From Rhizosphaericola mali (GTDB lineage: Bacteria > Bacteroidota > Bacteroidia > Chitinophagales > Chitinophagaceae): a stretch of 64,000 nucleotides of DNA. The DNA is taken from assembly GCF_004337365.2 (NCBI RefSeq), contig NZ_CP044016.1, forward strand, positions 186,001-250,000, written 5' to 3'. Positions 1-8,592 of this stretch are shown in pieces. Position 1 is the stretch's first letter. Every line of letters starts with the position of its first letter. The position numbers were made by a program, and so were the translations under genes. The notes under the pieces are model-generated. The model was not told the DNA's origin, searched no databases, and saw nothing but the letters and a program-made list of their open reading frames with translations.

Positions 1-351
1 TTCTTCCAAAACAGGGATTTTAGGATTGTTGCCTCGTTTCATAATTGCCACGATTACATGAGAAGCGTTTGTAGTATTGCTTTGCAATTTCTGATAAGTT
101 GCTTCCATGAATTTATCTTCTGGCGTATTTTTTTTGTAGAGTTCGGCTTGATCTTGTGCAAATTTTGTTTTGCCTTCTCCCGTGTACACAATAAATCTCC
201 AAGGTTCGGTCATCGCGTGCGTTGGTGCCCAATTCGCCAATTCCAATAAAGATTCAATATCTTTTTTTGCTATGATTTTTCCATTGAGTGTGGCTGGCTT
301 GGTGCTCCTTCTGGCGCGTATATTGTCGGCTATTATTTCAAAATTTTTCAT
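1..351 (-). CDS. Nitroreductase family protein (3' part missing)
   Basis: The first 117 residues of an FMN-dependent nitroreductase-type oxidoreductase. The open frame runs off the left edge of the window. The N-terminus has the usual opening helix followed by the RRS (residues 14-16) and an ANWAPTHAMTEPWRF stretch (residues 39-53), the family signature that contacts FMN and the dimer interface. Such proteins reduce nitro compounds, quinones or enones with NAD(P)H in the cytoplasm. The substrate cannot be told from this fragment. The ATG at 351 gives a normal N-terminus. A promoter-like element ends only four bases before it. The gene is divergent from the porin gene at 461. Confidence 0.85.
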   Translation of the reverse strand, partial: MKNFEIIADNIRARRSTKPATLNGKIIAKKDIESLLELANWAPTHAMTEPWRFIVYTGEGKTKFAQDQAELYKKNTPEDKFMEATYQKLQSNTTNASHVIVAIMKRGNNPKIPVLEE

Positions 352-355
352 GACG

Positions 356-363
356 CAAAGATA
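356..363 (-). promoter_or_regulatory. -7 element for the nitroreductase gene
   Basis: TATCTTTG on the minus strand matches the Bacteroidota -7 consensus TAnnTTTG exactly. It ends four bases before the ATG at 351, so transcription would begin at or next to the start codon (a leaderless message). I do not see a good TTTG at the usual -33 position. Confidence 0.4.
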
Positions 364-435
364 CATTTGTATTTGAAAGTATTGTTTACGAATTACGGAT
401 TATTAAACGATTAACATATCTATCAGTCTAAGAGC

Positions 436-443
436 TATCTTTG
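436..443 (+). promoter_or_regulatory. -7 element for the porin gene
   Basis: TATCTTTG, an exact TAnnTTTG match, lies 17 bases before the ATG at 461 and would give a short leader. No convincing -33 TTTG is present, so this is a moderate-confidence call. Confidence 0.4.
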
Positions 444-460
444 AAAAAATTTACGTTTAA

Positions 461-1825
461 ATGTTTAAATACCTAATTGTAGTTGTATTGTTTTGTTTTT
501 TAAGTGCTCCTGCATTTTCCCAGACGGATACTATTAGTTATACGCGACAACATGGATTGTTTAATAAATTTGTAAGCGATTCGCAACGTTTTAATTTGCA
601 TTTTCAGATGACGTATATTAATCAAACGAAAGAAAAAATGCGTGCGTTGTATAGTGGACCTTATAGTTTGCAAGCAGCAAAAGAAAATCAGAATTCTGTT
701 ACCGCAACCGCTTTTTTGGGTGTGAAATTATGGAAAGGTGCAGCGTTTTTTATTAATCCAGAAATTGCCGGTGGTAGTGGATTATCTGGTGCACAAGGTA
801 TGGGTGGTGCGCCCAATGGCGAAACTTTTCGTGTGGGAAATCCATCGCCACAGTTGTATTTAGCAAGAGGGTATTTGGAACAAACTATTTCCCTAAATTC
901 CAAAACAGAAGAACAATCTGACGATGAGAATCAATTGGAAGAGCCTGTTCCTGTTAATTATTTGAAATTTACGGTTGGTAAATATTCATTAGCAGATATG
1001 TTTGATAATAACGAATATAGTAATACGCCCAGGACACAATTTCTCAACTGGAGTTTAATGAATAATGGGTCTTGGGATTTTGCAGCCAATGTAAGAGGTT
1101 ATACTTATATCGCAACGGCAGAATTGGATTACGGCTTTTTAAATTACAAATACAGTATTTCCTCTTTACCTGTTGTTGCTAATGGAGCTGAATTAAATAC
1201 GCATTTGAATCAAGAATTGGCGATGAATGCTCAAATAACAGCAACGTATAATATTAAAAAATATCCTGGGCATGCAAGTGTTTTGTATTTCAATAACAAA
1301 GCGGATATGGGTAGTTATCAAGAAGCTATTGATATTGCAAAGGAGACTAATACGACTCCTGATATCATTGCTACAAGACTACGTGGAAGACACAAATATG
1401 GATTTGGGTTAAATTTTGATCAGGCCTTACCTAATACATTTGGATTGTTTGGACGGGTAGGATATAATGATGGAAAAAATGAAACTTGGAATTTTACTGA
1501 AATAGATAAAACTGCGAGTTTGGGTATTTCCACTACAGGAACCAAATGGTCACGCGCTGAGGATAATATTGGGCTTGCTTTTGTAGCTAATGGACTTTCT
1601 GCGGTGCATCGTGAATATTTAGCAATGGGTGGTAATGGATTTATTTTAGGTGATGGAAAATTGAATTATGCACCAGAATGTATAACCGAATTATACTATA
1701 GTTTTAAGCCAACATCCAAGCCACTTTGGATCACAGGTGATTATCAATTTGCATTACATCCTGGTTACAATAAAGATCGCGGTCCAGCCAATTTTTTGTC
1801 CATTAGAGTGCATACGGAATTTTAA
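461..1825 (+). CDS. OprB-like carbohydrate-selective porin
   Basis: A 454-residue outer-membrane barrel protein with a signal peptide (residues 1 to about 21, ending ...APAFSQ). It resembles the OprB carbohydrate porin family. The FTVGKYSLADMFDNN segment (about residue 167 onward) followed by RTQFLNWSLMNNGSWDFAANVRGYT is typical of that family, as are the alternating aromatic strands towards the C-terminus and the terminal Phe. The predicted role is passive uptake of sugars or other small solutes across the outer membrane. It is a single gene with its own promoter-like element upstream and a strong terminator downstream. The substrate is not determined. Confidence 0.82.
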   Translation: MFKYLIVVVLFCFLSAPAFSQTDTISYTRQHGLFNKFVSDSQRFNLHFQMTYINQTKEKMRALYSGPYSLQAAKENQNSVTATAFLGVKLWKGAAFFINPEIAGGSGLSGAQGMGGAPNGETFRVGNPSPQLYLARGYLEQTISLNSKTEEQSDDENQLEEPVPVNYLKFTVGKYSLADMFDNNEYSNTPRTQFLNWSLMNNGSWDFAANVRGYTYIATAELDYGFLNYKYSISSLPVVANGAELNTHLNQELAMNAQITATYNIKKYPGHASVLYFNNKADMGSYQEAIDIAKETNTTPDIIATRLRGRHKYGFGLNFDQALPNTFGLFGRVGYNDGKNETWNFTEIDKTASLGISTTGTKWSRAEDNIGLAFVANGLSAVHREYLAMGGNGFILGDGKLNYAPECITELYYSFKPTSKPLWITGDYQFALHPGYNKDRGPANFLSIRVHTEF

Positions 1826-1880
1826 GTGTAGTGATAAATATTAAATAATTAGAAAATTATTCTAAACAAAAATTTTGTTT

Positions 1881-1917
1881 TACCGCATAAACTACTAGTT
1901 TATGCGGTAATTTTTTT
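1881..1917 (+). terminator. Terminator after the porin gene
   Basis: A 14-bp perfect inverted repeat (1881-1894 with 1896-1909), followed by a T-rich run at 1911-1917. It lies about 55 bases after the porin stop codon. Confidence 0.8.
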
Positions 1918-2040
1918 AATTTAGCAATAATAGGAGTTTGGATGGGTTTTTAATCGATTCTATAAAACGTTTTATTCCGTCCAAATGCCTTTACATTTTA
2001 TTTAAATGGAACACTCTACTTAATTATTTCAGCAAAAAAT

Positions 2041-2802
2041 ATGTTAGGAAACAGAATTGGAAAAGAAAAATGGAAGCCAGTAACCTTTGATATTGAATTT
2101 ACCAATAATTGTCGATTTGAAGTTTCCAATTGGGGACGAATAAGAAGTTTTAATAAATTGTCAGATGGACGTATCCTAAATGGGTCTCTAACTGAAGGTT
2201 ATAAAGTTATACGTTTAAAATTATTTACACCTAGAGATGAAAAAGTTCAATTGAAAATAGACGAATTAAACGCATCTATATCTAAATTATATCTTAAGAA
2301 GAGAGAAAAGATTAAGAAGGGTGATCATATTGAAAATATCGAAAAAATAGTTCAACTTATAGATAAAAAGAAAACGGATCTTAGTAAAAGACGCAAGAAA
2401 AATTTAAAAGAACGGACAAATTACCGACACTTTTTAATACATAGATTGGTCGCGACTAATTTTTTACCGAAACCCAAAGAAAATCAAGTAGTGGTTGGAC
2501 ATCTTGATTTTGATAAACTAAACAATGCGGTTACGAATCTGAAATGGATGACACTGGAAGAAAATCAGTTACATCAAAATAAAAATCCTAACGTGATTTT
2601 CGAAAGAAATAGGCGAAAAAATAATCCAATTATTAGAGAAAAAGGTGCGAAACTTACCTCTACACAAGTCATGCACATCAAGCTCCAACTAAAAAGAGCA
2701 AGACCTTTGAAGCAAATCGCAAAACAATATGATATATCTGATATGCAAGTTTGGCGTATTAAAACTGGGGAGAATTGGGCACATGTTACTATCCCAGATT
2801 AA
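2041..2802 (+). CDS. NUMOD4/HNH endonuclease-like protein with C-terminal helix-turn-helix
   Basis: 253 residues. The N-terminal part (about residues 10-60) looks like NUMOD4, a DNA-binding module of homing endonucleases: W-x-P-V, then EVSNWGRIRSF, then a G-Y-K-V strand. A lysine-rich, probably coiled-coil insert covers about residues 75-130. An HNH-type core follows at about 135-185: HRLVATNFLPKP, then GHLDFDKLNNAVTNLKWMT and EN..H. The usual NHIDG is GHLDF here, so the first Asn is lost while His and the later Asn remain. The C-terminus (205-250) reads as a helix-turn-helix (LKQIAKQYDISDMQVWRIKTGENW). It is a free-standing gene, not inside an intron or intein. Cleavage activity and target are unknown. 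Confidence 0.75.
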   Translation: MLGNRIGKEKWKPVTFDIEFTNNCRFEVSNWGRIRSFNKLSDGRILNGSLTEGYKVIRLKLFTPRDEKVQLKIDELNASISKLYLKKREKIKKGDHIENIEKIVQLIDKKKTDLSKRRKKNLKERTNYRHFLIHRLVATNFLPKPKENQVVVGHLDFDKLNNAVTNLKWMTLEENQLHQNKNPNVIFERNRRKNNPIIREKGAKLTSTQVMHIKLQLKRARPLKQIAKQYDISDMQVWRIKTGENWAHVTIPD

Positions 2803-2832
2803 TAAAATTGAAAACATTTGTATCAAAATAAT

Positions 2833-2867
2833 AAAAAAATGCAAGGTTGAAAACCTTGCATTTTTTT
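2833..2867. terminator. Bidirectional terminator between the HNH gene and pyrG
   Basis: A 16-bp stem (2833-2848 with 2852-2867) with a three-base loop, A-rich on the left and T-rich on the right. It can end both the plus-strand HNH gene and the minus-strand pyrG transcript. Confidence 0.85.
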
Positions 2868-2889
2868 ATTATTTGAAAAAGCATTTAAA

Positions 2890-4530
2890 TTATGCTTCTA
2901 TAGAACTTGCTTTGGATGCAACACGATCTTCTTTATAGGCTCTTGCAGCATCTACGAAACTTACGAATAATGGTGCCGGATGTTCCACTGTACTTTTCAA
3001 TTCTGGGTGAAATTGTACACCGATAAAGAAAGGATGAGATGGAATTTCGATGATTTCTACCAAACCAGAATGTTCATTTTTACCACTCGCAATCATACCA
3101 GCAGCCTCAAATTGAGAAAGATAATCATTGTTAAATTCGTAACGATGACGATGTCTTTCCGAAATTTCTAATTTGCCATAAATCTTTTCAGCTAATGAAC
3201 CAGGCATAATTTCGCAAGGGTAGGAGCCAAGACGCATTGTGCCTCCCATCATTTTGATTTTCTTTTGCTCTTCCATCATATTGATCACTGGATAAGGCGT
3301 ATTCGCGTCCATTTCGATAGAATGTGCTTTTTTCAATCCCAATACGTTGCGTGCAAATTCAATTACTGCCATTTGCATACCTAAACAAATACCGAAGAAT
3401 GGTATACCATTTTCACGTGCATAACGAATTGCTTCGATTTTTCCTTCAATACCTCTAGACCCAAAACCTGGAGCAACTAACATACCATCCAAACCACTTA
3501 ATTTTTCGGGTACATTTTCAGGCGTTAGGAATTCACTATGAATATTAACCACTTTTACCTTGACTTCATTCACCGCACCTGCGTGAATAAAACTTTCCAA
3601 AATGGATTTGTACGCATCTTGAAGTTCAATATATTTTCCAACCAAACCAATCGTTACTTGGCTTTTTGGATATTTCAATTTGTCCAAAAATCCTTTCCAT
3701 TGTGTCAAGTCCGGTTCTGGATAATTGGTGATATTTAATTTTTTCAAAGTGATTACATCTAATTTTTCACGAAGCATATTTAATGGCACTTCGTATATTG
3801 TAGATGCATCCATGGACTCAATAACAGCTTCTTGTTTTACATTACAGAATTGCGCTATTTTTCTACGAATATCATAGCCAATGGATTCTTCAGCACGGCA
3901 AACGATGATGTCTGGATGTACCCCATTTTCGCTCATCATACGCACGCTGTGTTGGGTAGGTTTGGTTTTTAATTCTTTCGCTGCGCGCAAATAAGGAACC
4001 AATGTCAAGTGAATCACACATACATCTTCTTCTGGTAATTCCCATTGTAATTGACGTACCGCTTCTACGAAGGGCAAACTTTCAATATCGCCAATCGTGC
4101 CACCCAATTCGGTAATGACGATATCATATTTATCATCTTTACCTAAAAGCAACATTCTTCTTTTGATTTCGTCCGTGATATGTGGTACAATCTGAACAGT
4201 TTTACCCAAATAGGCACCTTCGCGCTCTTTGTTGATAACGGTTTGATAGATTCTACCAGTTGTAACGTTGTTGGCTTGAGATGTATCTACACTCAAAAAA
4301 CGCTCGTAGTGTCCAAGGTCCAAATCGGTCTCTGCTCCATCTTCAGTAACAAAACATTCTCCATGTTCGTATGGGTTGAGTGTACCTGGATCCACATTGA
4401 TATATGGATCAAATTTTTGAATTGTAACTTTAAAACCACGCGCTTGTAACAATTTAGCAAGAGACGCGGCAACAATTCCTTTTCCTAAACTACTTGTTAC
4501 ACCACCGGTAACGAAAACATGTTTTGCCAT
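2890..4530 (-). CDS. pyrG: CTP synthase
   Basis: 546 residues, full length for the family. The enzyme makes CTP from UTP, ATP and glutamine in the cytoplasm. The N-terminal synthetase half (about 1-270) begins with [15 protein letters not shown], the ATP/UTP-binding loop, and contains the family segments [20 protein letters not shown] and [11 protein letters not shown]. The C-terminal half (about 290-535) is a class I glutamine amidotransferase with its nucleophile Cys in FFGICLGMQ and the HPE motif in [10 protein letters not shown]. The ATG at 4530 gives the canonical start. The gene stands alone, with a shared terminator downstream and a promoter-like element at 4696-4703. Confidence 0.98.
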   Translation of the reverse strand: MAKHVFVTGGVTSSLGKGIVAASLAKLLQARGFKVTIQKFDPYINVDPGTLNPYEHGECFVTEDGAETDLDLGHYERFLSVDTSQANNVTTGRIYQTVINKEREGAYLGKTVQIVPHITDEIKRRMLLLGKDDKYDIVITELGGTIGDIESLPFVEAVRQLQWELPEEDVCVIHLTLVPYLRAAKELKTKPTQHSVRMMSENGVHPDIIVCRAEESIGYDIRRKIAQFCNVKQEAVIESMDASTIYEVPLNMLREKLDVITLKKLNITNYPEPDLTQWKGFLDKLKYPKSQVTIGLVGKYIELQDAYKSILESFIHAGAVNEVKVKVVNIHSEFLTPENVPEKLSGLDGMLVAPGFGSRGIEGKIEAIRYARENGIPFFGICLGMQMAVIEFARNVLGLKKAHSIEMDANTPYPVINMMEEQKKIKMMGGTMRLGSYPCEIMPGSLAEKIYGKLEISERHRHRYEFNNDYLSQFEAAGMIASGKNEHSGLVEIIEIPSHPFFIGVQFHPELKSTVEHPAPLFVSFVDAARAYKEDRVASKASSIEA

Positions 4531-4924
4531 AATATTTATATAAAAATAAAGCCCCTACATAAGATGATATGAATCGACCCTAAGTAAAAGACAATTATTA
4601 AATGAAATGAAATATAAAAACTTATTGACCTACACCATGCTAACAATGCTGTTGTTATACGATTTCCGTTGGTGGTTTAATTTTGAGAGGTCATGCAAAG
4701 TTATGACTATTTTTAATTAGAAAAAATTTTTATAGTTTGGGTTTAGAATTTTATCAAATGCATTTACAAAAATTAGAATGGTTTTTAAACTGGAATTCTA
4801 AGACTTAAAGAAAATTTAATTTCTAGGTAGAACTTTTAATAAATAAAAATTTAGGACAATTGCGCATGTTTCGGATTTTATAGCAGAGAAAGAGTGCAGA
4901 TATTTGCATTATAAGTTGGAATAT
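4531..4924. other. Spacer between pyrG and the Ada-type gene, with pyrG promoter element
   Basis: 394 bases with no convincing gene. On the minus strand, TAACTTTG (4703 to 4696) is an exact TAnnTTTG -7 element and could start pyrG transcription with a leader of about 160 bases. No clear -33 TTTG accompanies it. The remainder is A/T-rich. I found no Ada-box-like operator that I could support for the gene starting at 4925. Confidence 0.4.
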
Positions 4925-5773
4925 ATGAACACGCAAAATCAAATACATTATGATCGCATCGCAGAAGCTATTGAATATATTAAGCAAAATTTTAAACGAC
5001 AGCCCAATCTAGAGGAAGTTGCGGCACAAATACACTTGAGTCCAGCACATTTTCAACGATTATTTACAGAATGGGCAGGTACGAGTCCGAAAAAGTTTTT
5101 GCAATATATAAGCGTGGAACACGCCAAAAAATTGCTCCAACAAGAACAAGCAACTTTATTTGACACGGCATTTGAAACGGGATTGTCTAGCACGAGTCGT
5201 TTACATGATTTATTTGTCAATATTGAAGGCATGACACCGGCTGAATATAAAAATGGAGGTCGAGATCTAGCCATCAATTACAATTTTGCAGAAAGTCCAT
5301 TTGGTTCTTTAATAATAGCATCCACCACAAAAGGTGTTTGTTATATGGCATTTGAAAATAATGAGGAAATTGCCCAACAGACTTTATTCGCAAAATTTCC
5401 AAATGCTTTATTTCAACTTAAAACGGATACATTTCAACAAAATGCGTTATTTATTTTTCAAAATGATTGGACCAAATTACCGGAAATTAAATTACATCTG
5501 AAAGGAACCGATTTTCAATTAAAAGTGTGGGAATCTTTGTTGAAAATTTCCATGGGTAAATTGTCCACCTATGGCAATATCGCAGAAGAAATAGGTAATC
5601 CCAAAGCCTCTCGAGCGGTAGGTACAGCCATTGGTAGCAATCCTGTAGCATTTCTGATTCCGTGCCATCGTGTAATTCAATCTTCTGGAAATTTCGGTGG
5701 GTATATGTGGGGAAATACACGCAAAACGGCGATTATTGGTTGGGAGATTGCGAAATCGAAAGTTGAAATCTAA
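4925..5773 (+). CDS. AraC-type regulator fused to O6-methylguanine-DNA methyltransferase (Ada without its metal-binding domain)
   Basis: 282 residues from the ATG at 4925. A TTG 21 bases upstream is in frame but less likely as the start. Residues 10-110 are an AraC-type DNA-binding domain with two helix-turn-helix units (LEEVAAQIHLSPAHFQRLF and a second unit ending in TPAEYK). Residues 115-275 are the methyltransferase, with the suicide Cys247 in IPCHRV and the Arg-finger region KASRAVGTAIGSNP before it. It repairs O6-methylguanine and O4-methylthymine by transferring the alkyl group to itself. Unlike E. coli Ada it lacks the N-terminal methylphosphotriester-binding domain. A separate small gene 10 bases downstream appears to supply that part. 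First gene of an alkylation-repair cluster. Confidence 0.93.
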   Translation: MNTQNQIHYDRIAEAIEYIKQNFKRQPNLEEVAAQIHLSPAHFQRLFTEWAGTSPKKFLQYISVEHAKKLLQQEQATLFDTAFETGLSSTSRLHDLFVNIEGMTPAEYKNGGRDLAINYNFAESPFGSLIIASTTKGVCYMAFENNEEIAQQTLFAKFPNALFQLKTDTFQQNALFIFQNDWTKLPEIKLHLKGTDFQLKVWESLLKISMGKLSTYGNIAEEIGNPKASRAVGTAIGSNPVAFLIPCHRVIQSSGNFGGYMWGNTRKTAIIGWEIAKSKVEI

Positions 5774-5783
5774 AAATATTCAT

Positions 5784-6029
5784 ATGCTTAAGCATTTAGA
5801 ACTTAGAAATAAAGAGGTACATCGTAAAATCCGAAAAAATGAAATCACTTTTGGTGGCAACCGAAAATTAAAAATTTACGGATGGTTATCTTGCAAGTCG
5901 GGCAAAAGAATGAAAAAAGAAAATCGTATTTTCTTTGCAACAGAACAAGAAGCTACGCAAAACAATTACCGTCCTTGTGGGCATTGCATGAAAAGAGAAT
6001 ATATAAAATGGAAAAATGGACTTATTTAA
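5784..6029 (+). CDS. Small stand-alone Ada-type metal-binding protein
   Basis: 81 residues. The core (residues 30-70) matches the Ada N-terminal zinc domain that accepts methyl groups from DNA phosphotriesters: IYGWLSCKSGKRMKKEN, then IFFATEQEA, then YRPCGHC. Cys37, Cys65 and Cys68 correspond to Ada Cys38, Cys69 and Cys72. The position of the fourth ligand (Ada Cys42) is Lys41, so the metal site is incomplete by the Ada model. The start at 5784 (MLKHLELRN) is chosen because longer frames run back into the upstream gene. It overlaps the alkB start by 14 bases, implying translational coupling. It may act in trans with the AraC-Ogt fusion as a sensor, which is inference. Confidence 0.82.
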   Translation: MLKHLELRNKEVHRKIRKNEITFGGNRKLKIYGWLSCKSGKRMKKENRIFFATEQEATQNNYRPCGHCMKREYIKWKNGLI

Positions 6030-6624
6030 CTTCGAAATAGATAAAACAAAGAACTGGTTACCAAAAGATGGAACCGTGCATTATTATGGTAAACTTTTAA
6101 CAAAGGAAAAAGCGGATTTTTACTTTCAAAATTTACTAGAAACAATTGAATGGCGAAATGATGAAGCGGTTATTTTTGGAAAGAAAATTTTGACTAAAAG
6201 GAAAGTCGCTTGGTACGGTGAAAAACCATTTGAATACACGTATTCTAATATAACAAAGCACGCGTTACTGTGGACAAAAGAGTTATTGGAATTAAAAGCA
6301 ATCATCGAAAAAGAAACGGGTGAAACCTTTAATTCTTGTTTGTTGAATTTGTATCACAGTGGCGAAGAGGGAATGGCATGGCACAGTGATGGAGAAACCG
6401 ATTTGAAAAAAGATGGAGCGATTGGTTCTTTGAGTTTTGGTGCAGAGAGAAAATTTGCATTTAAACACAAATTAACAAAAGAAAAAGTCGAACTGATTTT
6501 GGAAGATGGAAGTTTGCTCGTAATGAAAGATACTACTCAGACGTATTGGTTACATAGACTGCCGCCAACAAAGAAAATTATGACTCCAAGAGTCAATCTC
6601 ACTTTTCGAACAATTGTAGATTGA
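6016..6624 (+). CDS. alkB: AlkB-family Fe(II)/2-oxoglutarate-dependent DNA repair dioxygenase
   Basis: 202 residues. It oxidatively removes alkyl groups such as 1-methyladenine and 3-methylcytosine from nucleic acids. Iron ligands are His123 and Asp125 (WHSDGE) and His180 (WLHRLP). The 2-oxoglutarate-binding motif is RVNLTFR (Arg192 and Arg198). NLYHSGEEGMAWHSD and GSLSFGAERKF are classic family segments. Third gene of the alkylation-repair cluster, overlapping the previous gene by 14 bases. A terminator-like hairpin follows. Confidence 0.95.
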   Translation: MDLFNFEIDKTKNWLPKDGTVHYYGKLLTKEKADFYFQNLLETIEWRNDEAVIFGKKILTKRKVAWYGEKPFEYTYSNITKHALLWTKELLELKAIIEKETGETFNSCLLNLYHSGEEGMAWHSDGETDLKKDGAIGSLSFGAERKFAFKHKLTKEKVELILEDGSLLVMKDTTQTYWLHRLPPTKKIMTPRVNLTFRTIVD

Positions 6625-6628
6625 AAAA

Positions 6629-6654
6629 ACGGCATTTGTGTATTCAAATGCCGT
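6629..6654 (-). terminator. Terminator of ytxJ, shared spacer with alkB
   Basis: A 10-bp perfect stem (6629-6638 with 6645-6654) and a six-base loop. On the minus strand it is followed by a run of T (complement of 6624-6628), so it best serves the ytxJ transcript. It could also end alkB weakly. Confidence 0.65.
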
Positions 6655-6664
6655 CCTAATAATA

Positions 6665-6994
6665 TTATGCGATGGCTTCAGAAAGATCATCTACCGTAAT
6701 GTCAAAATGGTCTGCATCGTAACTTGCCTTACCATCTTTGATTACGATCACTTGTGGCGATTCATGTTCGATACCATAGATTTCTGGTATTTTATTGGAG
6801 ATGTCTCTGTAGGTAATTAAGTCCAAATAGTAATAATCTGCGTCCGGCAGATTGTCAGATTTTTCAACTCTATTCCAAGCTGTTTTACTGATGCTACAAC
6901 GCGTGCTATGTTTGAATATCACCTGTGGTTTTACAGCGGAATTTTTATTTATCTCTTCCAATTGTGCTTCTTCTGTAAGATTAATCCAATTCAT
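6665..6994 (-). CDS. ytxJ: YtxJ-type bacillithiol redox protein (monothiol thioredoxin fold)
   Basis: 109 residues, the usual size. A thioredoxin-like fold with one redox Cys at residue 33 in the motif HSTRCSIS, where classical thioredoxins have CxxC. The cis-Pro region ESPQVIVIKDGK (from residue 78) is also present. The family is thought to de-bacillithiolate proteins, acting as a bacilliredoxin-like partner of the low-molecular-weight thiol bacillithiol. It therefore hints that this organism makes bacillithiol, although no biosynthesis gene lies in the window. Monocistronic and divergent from mpl. Confidence 0.88.
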   Translation of the reverse strand: MNWINLTEEAQLEEINKNSAVKPQVIFKHSTRCSISKTAWNRVEKSDNLPDADYYYLDLITYRDISNKIPEIYGIEHESPQVIVIKDGKASYDADHFDITVDDLSEAIA

Positions 6995-7015
6995 TTATCT
7001 AAATTTTTATGTAAG

Positions 7016-7023
7016 CAAAGGTA
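7016..7023 (-). promoter_or_regulatory. -7 element for ytxJ
   Basis: TACCTTTG on the minus strand, an exact TAnnTTTG match, 21 bases before the ytxJ ATG. The -33 region has only a weak TTTA. Confidence 0.45.
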
Positions 7024-7071
7024 AAAATTATCCAAGATTTATCCTAAAGTCTCTATTTGAATAGAAAAATA

Positions 7072-7103
7072 TTGTGCTAATTCATTCATTTACTTAACCT
7101 TTG
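7072..7103 (+). promoter_or_regulatory. Possible promoter for mpl
   Basis: TTG at 7072-7074, 21 bases, then AACCTTTG at 7096-7103 (one mismatch to TAnnTTTG). An AAGGAG at 7105-7110 sits just upstream of the start codon. It lies divergent from the ytxJ promoter element. Confidence 0.35.
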
Positions 7104-7124
7104 CAAGGAGTAATCGAAATTTAC

Positions 7125-8486
7125 ATGAAAATCCATTTTATATCTATTGGAGGCAGTGTCATGCATCAGTTGGCAATTGCTTTAAAAAGAAAAGGATACC
7201 AAGTTACAGGTTCGGATGATGAAATATTTGAACCTGCAAAATCCAATCTTTTGAATGAAGGAATTTTACCTAAAGAAATTGGTTGGAATCCTGCAAATAT
7301 TACAGCAGATTTGGATGCAGTAATTTTGGGTATGCACGCACGCGAAGACAATCCAGAATTGATCAAAGCAAAAGAATTAGGTTTAAAAATCTATTCTTTC
7401 CCAGAATATATATACGAAGAAAGTAAGGATAAAAAACGTGTTGTCGTTGGTGGTAGTCATGGTAAAACGACAACGACAGCGATGATTATGCACGTGCTTC
7501 GTCATTTGCATAAAGATTTCGACTATATGGTCGGTGCCAAATTGGAAGGATTTGACCAAAGTGTCAATATCACAGACGCGCCGGTGATTGTATGCGAAGG
7601 AGACGAATATCCTGCAAGTACCTTAAATAAACATCCGAAATTTCATTTTCTCTTCCCACACATCGCTGTAATTACTGGGATTGCTTGGGATCATATTAAT
7701 GTATTTCCAACTTTCGAAATCTATTTGGAACAATTTAGAATCTATATAGATAAGATTGAAAAAGGTGGTATATTGATATATAATACGGCGGATGAAACGC
7801 TGAAAAAATTAGTTGAGGAGCATCATCGCACAGATATTCGCTATCAACCGTACCATATTCCTACGCATCATATTGACAACGGAATTACCTACGTAAATAT
7901 CGATGGCGTAGAAAAAGAATTGAGCGTTTTTGGCAATCATAATTTGCTTAATTTGTACGCGGCATGGTATGTATCTAAAGAATTAGGAATTACGATTTCC
8001 GACTTTTTAGATGCAATTAGTTCGTTTACAGGCGCTTCCAAACGTTTGGAATTAATAGCACACAATGCTAATACCAATGTTTATCGTGATTTTGCACATG
8101 CGCCGAGCAAAGTAAAAGCGTCGATGCAAGCGGTAAAAGATCAATTTCCCAATAGAAAATTGGTCGCAGTTTTAGAATTGCACACGTATAGCAGTTTGAA
8201 TGAAGCATTTTTGGTTCAATATCAAGGTGCTTTGGATAAAGCGGATGAAGCAGTTGTTTTTTACGCAAAACACGCGCTTGCGATCAAGCATATGCCTGAT
8301 TTGCCTAAAGAAAAAGTTTGGGAAGGATTTGGAAGTAATAAAAATGTAACTGTTTTGAATGATAAAGCAGATTTAGATGCATGGTTACACCAACACATTT
8401 ATCAAAATGCCAATTTGCTTTTGATGAGTAGTGGTGACTATGATGGATTAGATATAAAGGCATTTGCCAACGAAATAACGAAGTAG
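7125..8486 (+). CDS. mpl: Murein tripeptide ligase (UDP-MurNAc:L-Ala-gamma-D-Glu-meso-DAP ligase)
   Basis: 453 residues from the ATG at 7125. An in-frame TTG at 7101 is less likely because MKIHFISIGG is the normal family N-terminus. It is a Mur-ligase-type enzyme that recycles cell-wall tripeptide by joining it to UDP-MurNAc. The N-terminal Rossmann part (FISIGGSVMHQLA, as in MurC) is followed by the ATP loop GGSHGKTTTTAM (about residues 109-120). Then come CEGDEYPAS, the GIAWDHINVFPTFE segment, and the C-terminal domain with FAHAPSKVKAS. This last segment and the overall similarity favour Mpl over MurC. No other cell-wall gene is adjacent. Confidence 0.9.
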   Translation: MKIHFISIGGSVMHQLAIALKRKGYQVTGSDDEIFEPAKSNLLNEGILPKEIGWNPANITADLDAVILGMHAREDNPELIKAKELGLKIYSFPEYIYEESKDKKRVVVGGSHGKTTTTAMIMHVLRHLHKDFDYMVGAKLEGFDQSVNITDAPVIVCEGDEYPASTLNKHPKFHFLFPHIAVITGIAWDHINVFPTFEIYLEQFRIYIDKIEKGGILIYNTADETLKKLVEEHHRTDIRYQPYHIPTHHIDNGITYVNIDGVEKELSVFGNHNLLNLYAAWYVSKELGITISDFLDAISSFTGASKRLELIAHNANTNVYRDFAHAPSKVKASMQAVKDQFPNRKLVAVLELHTYSSLNEAFLVQYQGALDKADEAVVFYAKHALAIKHMPDLPKEKVWEGFGSNKNVTVLNDKADLDAWLHQHIYQNANLLLMSSGDYDGLDIKAFANEITK

Positions 8487-8592
8487 GAAAGTTGTTAGAA
8501 GAATGAAGAAATGTGAAATGAGAAATATGAAATATTTTGCAGGGCTCATTTGCTAACATTAGAACGAAATTTCAATAAAATAATAGAACGGA

